This document shows, piece by piece, positions 1 through 5,549 of a stretch of DNA of 10,161 bases. Source of the stretch: JBBRYB01 sp038238115 (GTDB lineage Bacteria > Actinomycetota > Actinomycetes > Propionibacteriales > Nocardioidaceae); contig JBBRYB010000092.1 in assembly GCA_038238115.1 (NCBI GenBank), positions 1 to 10,161 of the forward strand, in the 5' to 3' direction. A program made the translations under genes and the position numbers. The notes below the pieces were generated by a model. The model did not search any database and was not told where the DNA came from. It saw nothing but the letters and a program-made list of their open reading frames with translations. Numbering within the stretch: position 1 is the first letter of the stretch; the number at the start of each line of letters is the position of its first letter.

Positions 1-369
1 AAAGGCGTTCAACTGCTGCGGTCCGTCGTTCTCGTAGCGAAGCAGGTGCGAGAGCTCCGGAATCGCGATCCGGGTGGAGGCCTGCCGGTCCGTCCACACG
101 CGAAGGGCGGACTGCTGAGCCATGATCCCGCTCACGAACATGCCAGCGGCCGGCTTGCCGAGGAGCGCTGCGACCTGCGTCTCCAGGACGACGACAGCGC
201 CGCGCTCTCCGTAGCGGTCCCACTCGTCGGGCGAGTCGAGCTCGGCCGCCTCTGCCGCGACGTCGCGCAGCTCCTCCGCCGGCGACTGCGGGAGCGATCC
301 GGGGAGCCATCTTGTCGCAGTCGGCAGTGCAGCCCGGAAACGCTCCTGCACGGTGGGCGCCTGATCCAT
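1..369 (-). CDS. Threonine aldolase / beta-eliminating lyase family protein (5' part, runs off left edge)
   Basis: The first 123 residues of a PLP-dependent fold-type I enzyme of the beta-eliminating lyase / threonine aldolase family (aldol or beta-elimination cleavage of amino acids, cytosolic). The family signature is visible: LETQVAALLGKPAAGMFVSG near residues 66-85, followed by IMAQQSALRVWTDR, then an SHLLRYENDGPQQL stretch near 106-119. This matches the usual pattern of a small helix, a 'sGtmAq' turn and an H..E-DGP region. The PLP-binding lysine would lie beyond the window, so catalytic competence cannot be judged. The start is the ATG at 369-367; an in-frame TGA five codons upstream (384-382) rules out a longer protein. 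The ribosome site is weak (AAGG, about 8 nt upstream). The gene is divergent from the kdp operon and shares its 233-bp upstream region. The exact substrate is not assignable; 'low-specificity L-threonine aldolase-like' is as far as I would go. Confidence 0.8.
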   Translation of the reverse strand, partial: MDQAPTVQERFRAALPTATRWLPGSLPQSPAEELRDVAAEAAELDSPDEWDRYGERGAVVVLETQVAALLGKPAAGMFVSGIMAQQSALRVWTDRQASTRIAIPELSHLLRYENDGPQQLNAF

Positions 370-449
370 CGAACAACCTTGTCACGCGTCGCGCTGGTCA
401 GCGCAAGGACCTACTGGGCTCACGCATGACCGCAGTAGGAGCAGGGCCT

Positions 450-503
450 GTCAACCAGACGTCAACAAACAGCCGATGAACGTGAACATGGCGTCAACAC
501 GAG
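450..503. promoter_or_regulatory. Candidate KdpE operator: two pairs of 11-bp-spaced GTCAAC units
   Basis: Four similar units start at 450 (GTCAACCAGAC), 461 (GTCAACAAACA), 482 (GTGAACATGGC) and 493 (GTCAACACGAG). Within each pair the spacing is exactly 11 bp, and the two pairs are 32 bp apart, about three helical turns, so all units fall on one face of the DNA. OmpR/PhoB-family regulators, to which KdpE belongs, typically bind tandem direct repeats with 10-11 bp periodicity, and this lies directly upstream of the operon KdpE is expected to activate. Assignment to KdpE is inference: I do not know the binding consensus for this lineage. The region could equally control the divergent lyase gene, or bind another member of the family such as a PhoP-type regulator. 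Confidence 0.45.
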
Positions 504-528
504 GCACCGAGCGACCTGCCCGCCGCAG

Positions 529-563
529 GATGAGGTGTCGCCCTTTCGCTGCTAGATGAGGTG
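529..563 (+). repeat. Exact 9-bp direct repeat GATGAGGTG, two copies
   Basis: GATGAGGTG occurs at 529-537 and again at 555-563, 26 bp apart, in the leader between the phased GTCAAC units and the first small gene. The second copy runs straight into GTTGACA (564-570). The repeat may be a regulator half-site or chance; nothing in it is diagnostic. Confidence 0.3.
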
Positions 564-602
564 GTTGACACATTACGTGCAGATCCTTGAGGAGTTTCGC
601 CC

Positions 603-686
603 ATGACCGATCTGAAGTTCGTCCTGATCACCCTCGTGGTCTTCGCGTTGCTTGCTCTGGTGGTGCGCGGGGTGGAGAAGCTGTGA
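603..686 (+). CDS. 27-residue single-helix membrane peptide preceding kdpF
   Basis: A very short gene beginning MTDLKFVLITLVVFALLAL and ending VVRGVEKL. It is one hydrophobic helix (about residues 5-21) followed by a short basic/acidic tail, so an inner-membrane microprotein is expected. Translation support is good: a GAGGAG ribosome site at 589-594 lies 8 nt before the ATG, and the stop codon overlaps the kdpF start in a GTGA (683-686), the arrangement of translational coupling. It is the first gene of the kdp unit. I have an impression of similar short peptides with a final 'RG-E-L' upstream of kdpF in other bacteria, but cannot verify that here. Possible roles: an extra KdpFABC subunit or stabiliser, a signal partner of KdpD, or a leader peptide that sets kdpF translation. 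No function is established. Confidence 0.7.
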   Translation: MTDLKFVLITLVVFALLALVVRGVEKL

Positions 687-772
687 ACGCCGAGAATGCC
701 GTCGGCCTCGTGCTGGCGATCCTCATCGCCGTCTTCTTGGTGTTCGCGTTGCTCTTCCCGGAGAGGTTCTAG
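683..772 (+). CDS. kdpF: KdpF, small subunit of the K+-transporting ATPase
   Basis: A 29-residue single-span membrane peptide that stabilises the KdpFABC complex. The sequence reads NAENAVGLVLAILIAVFLVF then ALLFPERF. The hydrophobic helix followed by a terminal 'ALL-PE-F' is the KdpF hallmark, and the length is typical. The start is the GTG at 683, overlapping the stop of the preceding microprotein by 4 nt, with GGAG at 674-677 as the ribosome site. The frame remains open upstream to about 587, but those extra residues are hydrophilic, unlike KdpF, and would overlap the upstream gene. The TAG stop is immediately followed by the kdpA ATG, so the two genes are almost certainly co-translated. 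Confidence 0.92.
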   Translation: MNAENAVGLVLAILIAVFLVFALLFPERF

Positions 773-2434
773 ATGGGTACGACGGCCGCCTGGATCGTCT
801 TCGTCGTGACTCTGGTAGCGGCGTTGGCGCTCTCTTACCGCCCCATGGGTGACTACATGTACCGCGTGTACACGAGTGAGAAGCACCTCGGGCCTGAACG
901 CGGCTTCTACCGCTTGATCGGGGTGAACCCGAAGGTCGACCAGCGATGGAGCAGCTACTTGCGCGCCATGCTGGCCTTCTCACTGCTCGGGGTACTTTTT
1001 CTGTACGCATTCCTGCGGCTACAGAACCACCTGATGCTCAGCCTCGGCTTCCCGGGGATGGAGCAGAGCCAGGCGTTCAACACGGCGGCCAGCTTCGTGA
1101 CGAACACGAACTGGCAGTCGTACTCAGGTGAGTCCGCCGTGGGTCATCTGGTCCAGATGGCCGGCCTGGCGGTGCAGAACTTCATCTCGGCGGCGGTGGG
1201 CATCTCGGTAGCGATCGCCCTCGTCCGGGGCTTCGCTCGCAAGGACACCCTGAACGTCGGCAACTTCTGGGTCGACGTCACACGCACGTGCTTCCGCATC
1301 CTGCTGCCCCTGTCGGCCCTCGTGGCCGTTGTGCTCGTCGCCGCAGGCGCGATCCAGAACCTGCATGACACCCATACGATCAGCACACTAGTCGGACTGA
1401 AGCAGAGCGTCACCGGCGGCCCAGTCGCCAGCCAGGAGGCCATCAAGGAGATCGGCACCAACGGCGGTGGGTTCTACAATGCCAACTCTTCCCACCCGTT
1501 CGAGAACCCCACCGGCTGGACGAACTGGCTGGAGATCTACCTACTGCTGCTGATCTCGTTCAGCCTGCCGCGCACGTTCGGCCGGATGGTGAGAAACAGC
1601 AAGCCAGGCCGTGCCATCGTCGTCGTCATGGCGGGCCTGCTTCTCTGCAGCTTCGCGGCGAACGTCGGATCTCAGCTGGCGCACCAGGGAACCGTCCCCA
1701 CGGCGGTCAGCTCAGCCACCGAGGGAACCGAGACGCGCTTCGGCGTACCGCAGTCGGCAGCATTTGCCAGCGCCACCACGGCGACGTCAACGGGCGCGGT
1801 GGACTCGTTCCATGACTCCTACACGAGCCTGGCCGGCGGCACCCTGCTGCTGAACATGATGCTCGGTGAGATTGCGCCAGGAGGTACCGGATCGGGCTTG
1901 TACGGCATGTTGATCCTCGCCGTCATCACCGTTTTCGTTGCCGGTCTGATGATCGGGCGAACGCCGGAGTATCTCGGTAAGAAGATCGGCGGCCGGGAGA
2001 TGAAGTTCGCGTCGCTCTACATTCTGACCACACCGATGGTGGTGCTCATCGGAACGGGTACCGCCATGGCACTGCCGACCGAACGTGCCTCGATGCTGAA
2101 CTCGGGTGCACACGGGCTGTCCGAGGTGCTCTACGCATTCACGTCGGCCGGCAACAACAACGGCTCGGCCTTCGCTGGCATCTCCGTGAACACCACCTGG
2201 TACAACACGGCGCTGGGGCTGGCCATGCTGATTGGGCGGTTCCTGCCCATGATCTGGGTGCTGGGGCTCGCCGGGAGCCTCGCACGGCAGCAGCCGGTCC
2301 CCGAGTCGGCGGGCACGCTGCCCACCCACAAGCCGCTGTTCTCCGGAATGCTCTTCGGCGTCGTACTCATCGTCGTGGCGCTTACCTACTTCCCAGCGCT
2401 CGCGCTCGGGCCTCTCGCGGAGGGTCTCCACTGA
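773..2434 (+). CDS. kdpA: KdpA, K+-binding and translocating subunit
   Basis: The potassium-selective channel-like subunit of the KdpFABC pump, an integral membrane protein of the superfamily of K+ transporters. At 553 residues it has full family length. All four selectivity-filter loops are visible: TNTNWQSYSGE at 110-120, TNGGGFYNANSSHPFENPT from 229, APGGTGSGLYGM from 368, and TSAGNNNGSAFAG from 457. Many hydrophobic helices separate them, as expected for about ten spans. The ATG at 773 follows a GGAGAGG ribosome site (760-766) with 6 nt spacing and abuts the kdpF stop. The gene ends in TGATG, overlapping the kdpB start by one base, which implies tightly coupled translation of the two main subunits. 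No missing or altered filter residue was noticed, so it should be functional. Confidence 0.98.
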   Translation: MGTTAAWIVFVVTLVAALALSYRPMGDYMYRVYTSEKHLGPERGFYRLIGVNPKVDQRWSSYLRAMLAFSLLGVLFLYAFLRLQNHLMLSLGFPGMEQSQAFNTAASFVTNTNWQSYSGESAVGHLVQMAGLAVQNFISAAVGISVAIALVRGFARKDTLNVGNFWVDVTRTCFRILLPLSALVAVVLVAAGAIQNLHDTHTISTLVGLKQSVTGGPVASQEAIKEIGTNGGGFYNANSSHPFENPTGWTNWLEIYLLLLISFSLPRTFGRMVRNSKPGRAIVVVMAGLLLCSFAANVGSQLAHQGTVPTAVSSATEGTETRFGVPQSAAFASATTATSTGAVDSFHDSYTSLAGGTLLLNMMLGEIAPGGTGSGLYGMLILAVITVFVAGLMIGRTPEYLGKKIGGREMKFASLYILTTPMVVLIGTGTAMALPTERASMLNSGAHGLSEVLYAFTSAGNNNGSAFAGISVNTTWYNTALGLAMLIGRFLPMIWVLGLAGSLARQQPVPESAGTLPTHKPLFSGMLFGVVLIVVALTYFPALALGPLAEGLH

Positions 2435-4575
2435 TGACAACTACCCAAAGTGGCCCTGCGTCACCGGCGAAGACCACGCCGTCACAGGTGTCACGGAGGA
2501 TGTCGAGTGGCCTACTCGACCCCAACCAGCTGTGGCGCTCCTTCCCGGACGCCGTTCAGAAGCTGAACCCGGCCACCCTCTACCGCAACCCGGTCATGCT
2601 GATCGTCGAGATCGGCGCGGCGTTCACCACTGTGCTGGCGATCCGTGACGAGACCACATTCGCCTGGCTGATCACCGGCTGGCTCTGGCTCACCGTCGTG
2701 TTCGCGAACCTCGCCGAGGCCGTCGCAGAAGGTCGGGGCAAGGCCCAGGCCGAGACGCTTCGACGCGCCCGGACCGACACGATGGCCCGCCGGCTGAGGG
2801 ACGACGGCAGCGAGGAGTCTGTCGCCGCTCCCTTGCTGCAGCAGGGCGACCACGTTGTCGTCGAGGCGGGCGAGGTAGTCCCAGGTGACGGCGACGTCAT
2901 CGAGGGCATCGCCAGCGTTGACGAGTCGGCGATCACGGGAGAGTCCGCTCCCGTGATCAGAGAGGCCGGCGGCGACAGGTCCTCCGTCACCGGCGGAACC
3001 CGCGTGCTGTCGGACCGGATCGTGGTGGAGATCACCCAGAAGCCCGGCGAGAGCTTCATCGACCGGATGATCGCGCTGGTCGAGGGGGCCGACCGGCAGA
3101 AGACACCAAACGAGGTGGCACTCAACATCCTCCTCGCCAGCCTCACGATCATCTTCTTGCTTGCGGTGGCTACCCTGCAGCCGCTGGCGATCTTCTCCAA
3201 GGCCCAGCAGCCGGGACTACCAGCCACGAGTGCCTTAGGCACGAACGGCCTGTCCGGCATCGTGCTGGTGTCCCTGCTTGTCTGTCTGATCCCCACCACC
3301 ATCGGGGCACTGCTGTCGGCGATCGGCATCGCCGGCATGGACCGGCTGGTGCAGCGCAACGTGCTTGCCATGAGCGGCCGCGCCGTCGAAGCAGCCGGCG
3401 ACGTCAACACGCTGCTCCTGGACAAGACCGGAACCATCACGATCGGCAACCGGGAGGCGCGGGAGTTCATCCCCGTGGGGGACGCTACGGAGGACGAGCT
3501 CGCCAATGCAGCCCAGCTTTCCTCGCTGGCGGACGAGACCCCTGAGGGCCGCTCGATCGTCGTGCACGCCAAGCAACAGTACGGACTTCGCGAGCGAGCA
3601 GCGGGAGAGCTCGCGCAGGCCAGCTTCGTGCCGTTCACAGCGCAGACACGGGTGTCGGGAGTCGACTTCGAAGGCAATGACCGCCAAGTGCGCAAGGGCG
3701 CTACCAGCTCGGTTCTGGCATGGGTGCGAGAGAACGGCGGCGAGGTACCGGCGGATACCGGGCAGCTCATCGATGGGATCTCCGCGTCCGGAGGCACCCC
3801 GCTGTTGGTCGCCGAGACCCGCAACGGGACCGCGCGCGTGCTCGGGATCATCGCATTGAGGGACATCGTCAAGCAGGGGATGCGTGAGCGGTTCGACGAG
3901 CTACGCGCCATGGGCATCCGCACCGTCATGATCACCGGGGACAACCCCCTGACGGCACGCTCGATCGCCGAGGAGGCCGGCGTCGACGACTTCCTAGCGG
4001 AGGCCACGCCCGAGGACAAGATGGCGCTCATCCGCAAGGAGCAGGAGGGCGGCAGGCTCGTAGCTATGACTGGGGACGGTACCAACGACGCTCCAGCGCT
4101 CGCCCAGGCCGACGTCGGAGTTGCCATGAACAGCGGCACCTCGGCGGCCAAGGAGGCCGGGAACATGGTCGACCTCGACAGCAACCCGACCAAGCTCATC
4201 GAGATCGTCGAGATCGGAAAGCAGCTCCTGATCACCCGCGGAGCGCTGACGACGTTCTCGATCGCAAACGACGTCGCCAAGTACTTCGCCATCATCCCGG
4301 CCATGTTCGCCGCCGTCTACCCCGGTCTCGACAAGCTCAACATCATGCGTCTGCACAGCCCGCAGTCGGCCATCCTGTCGGCGGTCATCTTCAACGCGCT
4401 CATCATCATCGCACTGATCCCCCTCGCCTTGCGCGGAGTCCGCTACCGGCCGAGCAGCGCCTCGCAGATGCTGCGTCGCAACCTCTACGTCTACGGGTTA
4501 GGCGGCCTGATCATCCCCTTCATCGGCATCAAAGCTATCGACCTCGTCATCCAATTCATTCCCGGAGCCCGGTGA
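2434..4575 (+). CDS. kdpB: KdpB, P-type ATPase catalytic subunit
   Basis: The ATP-hydrolysing subunit of the potassium pump (EC 7.2.2.6), class IA P-type ATPase, 713 residues. Visible in order: first membrane pair at about 53-72 and 77-95; actuator-domain TGES at 168-171 (the Ser corresponds to the inhibitory phosphorylation site known from E. coli KdpB); membrane helices at about 232-252 and around the CLIPTT motif (Pro287); phosphorylation motif DKTGTIT with Asp330; nucleotide-domain KGA with Lys421; hinge motif TGDGTNDAPALAQADVGVAM at 546-565; then C-terminal helices. It is some 30 residues longer than the E. coli protein. The difference comes from a polar Ser/Thr-rich N-terminus (about residues 1-30) and a roughly 14-residue longer loop between the third and fourth helices (about 252-270). 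The start overlaps the kdpA stop by one base. Confidence 0.98.
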   Translation: MTTTQSGPASPAKTTPSQVSRRMSSGLLDPNQLWRSFPDAVQKLNPATLYRNPVMLIVEIGAAFTTVLAIRDETTFAWLITGWLWLTVVFANLAEAVAEGRGKAQAETLRRARTDTMARRLRDDGSEESVAAPLLQQGDHVVVEAGEVVPGDGDVIEGIASVDESAITGESAPVIREAGGDRSSVTGGTRVLSDRIVVEITQKPGESFIDRMIALVEGADRQKTPNEVALNILLASLTIIFLLAVATLQPLAIFSKAQQPGLPATSALGTNGLSGIVLVSLLVCLIPTTIGALLSAIGIAGMDRLVQRNVLAMSGRAVEAAGDVNTLLLDKTGTITIGNREAREFIPVGDATEDELANAAQLSSLADETPEGRSIVVHAKQQYGLRERAAGELAQASFVPFTAQTRVSGVDFEGNDRQVRKGATSSVLAWVRENGGEVPADTGQLIDGISASGGTPLLVAETRNGTARVLGIIALRDIVKQGMRERFDELRAMGIRTVMITGDNPLTARSIAEEAGVDDFLAEATPEDKMALIRKEQEGGRLVAMTGDGTNDAPALAQADVGVAMNSGTSAAKEAGNMVDLDSNPTKLIEIVEIGKQLLITRGALTTFSIANDVAKYFAIIPAMFAAVYPGLDKLNIMRLHSPQSAILSAVIFNALIIIALIPLALRGVRYRPSSASQMLRRNLYVYGLGGLIIPFIGIKAIDLVIQFIPGAR

Positions 4576-4579
4576 CCTC

Positions 4580-5497
4580 ATGATCATGCCCAGGAACACC
4601 CCCACCTGGATCAGGCAGCTCCTGGTCGCGCTTCGCGCTCTCCTCGTCCTAACGGTCCTCCTGGGGATCGCCTACCCGCTGGTTATCACTGCCGTTGCCC
4701 AGCTGCCGGGACTCAGATTCAGAGCCGACGGGTCGATGATCACCGCCGCAAATGGTCGCGTGGTCGGTTCGCGGGAACTCGGGCAGTCCTTCACCACCGC
4801 AGGCGGGAAGCCGCTCATGCAGTACTTCCAGAGCCGCCCGTCGGCTGCGACCGGGAACGTCTCCACCGGCTACGACCCGACTGCGACAAGCGCCAGCAAC
4901 CTCGGGCCGGAGGATGTGGTCGACGACCTCGACAACCCGGCAACCAAGCAGGTCGACGAGAGCAGCCAAAGCCTGCTGACGCAGGTGTGTAGCCGAAGCT
5001 TGGCTATCGGACTGCTCGACGGCATCGACGGCAGCCGGCCCTACTGCACGCCCTCGGGCGTCGGCGCCGTACTCGCCGTCTTCCATGCAGGCCCTGGGTA
5101 CGACGGAGCCGTCACCCGGGTGGTAAGCGAGAACGAGAGCTGCCCCACCACCCCCTTCCTCGCCACCTACCAAGACGTGCAGGTCCAGTGCCGCCGGTAC
5201 GGCTTCGACGTCGCCAACGCCGAACAGGTCGTCATACGTGGAAGCGCGCCGGCCGATCCCGCGGTCCCCCCGGATGCGGTCACCGCCAGCGGTAGCGGAC
5301 TGGACTCCGACATCTCCCCCGCGTACGCACGAATCCAGGTGGACCGCATCGCGGCCGCCCGCAACCTCTCCGCCGACACCGTGCTGGCGCTGGTCGATGA
5401 CCACGTGGTGGGGCGGACGTTGGGTTTTCTTGGTGAACCTCATGTCAACGTGCTCGAGCTGAACCTCGCTTTGGACAAGCTCAGCGCTGGCCCCTAG
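4580..5497 (+). CDS. kdpC: KdpC, K+-ATPase subunit, with a large internal insertion
   Basis: The single-span subunit that associates with KdpA/KdpB and raises ATP affinity. One N-terminal helix (about 13-39) is followed by the usual extracytoplasmic domain: GSRELGQSFT at 63-72, QYFQSRPSA at 81-89, SNLGP at 106-110. After a break come DAVTASGSGLDSDISPAYA at 232-250 and the C-terminal ending GRTLGFLGEPHVNVLELNLALD at 278-299. The protein is 305 residues where KdpC is usually about 190-220. The excess lies between SNLGP and DAVTASGSG (about 111-231) and contains the protein's only four cysteines, at 137, 156, 188 and 204. As this part faces outside, two disulfides are plausible. ATG at 4580 and ATG at 4586 are both possible starts; GGTGA at 4571-4575 suits the second slightly better. 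Only 4 nt separate it from kdpB. Confidence 0.95.
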   Translation: MIMPRNTPTWIRQLLVALRALLVLTVLLGIAYPLVITAVAQLPGLRFRADGSMITAANGRVVGSRELGQSFTTAGGKPLMQYFQSRPSAATGNVSTGYDPTATSASNLGPEDVVDDLDNPATKQVDESSQSLLTQVCSRSLAIGLLDGIDGSRPYCTPSGVGAVLAVFHAGPGYDGAVTRVVSENESCPTTPFLATYQDVQVQCRRYGFDVANAEQVVIRGSAPADPAVPPDAVTASGSGLDSDISPAYARIQVDRIAAARNLSADTVLALVDDHVVGRTLGFLGEPHVNVLELNLALDKLSAGP

Positions 5498-5549
5498 GAC
5501 GTAACGTGGTCTATCTGCTTCAGGAACGGGCCGGCGGGAGGAGGTCATC

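Noticed and set aside
46..429. A 127-codon + strand frame at the left edge
   Set aside because: It is Arg-rich and motif-free, and lies opposite the recognisable lyase gene.
553..558. TAGATG as a -10 element for the kdp operon
   Set aside because: It is only a partial match, with nothing like a -35 at 16-18 bp upstream. A KdpE-dependent promoter might tolerate this, but the sequence alone does not support it.
565..593. TTGACA at 565-570 as the -35 of a kdp promoter
   Set aside because: At 17 bp spacing the -10 would be TGAGGA, which overlaps the ribosome site of the first gene. A transcript from there would start about at the ATG, and no other acceptable -10 follows.
587..772. A longer KdpF starting about 587
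   Set aside because: The added N-terminal residues are hydrophilic and unlike KdpF, and they would overlap the well-supported microprotein at 603. GTG at 683 gives the normal KdpF length.
2580..4304. A 574-codon open frame on the - strand opposite kdpB, with other long antisense frames opposite kdpA, kdpC and kdpD
   Set aside because: Composition is Ser/Arg/Ala-rich without domain motifs, and the + strand frames are unambiguous Kdp proteins. Long antisense frames are expected in high-GC coding DNA.
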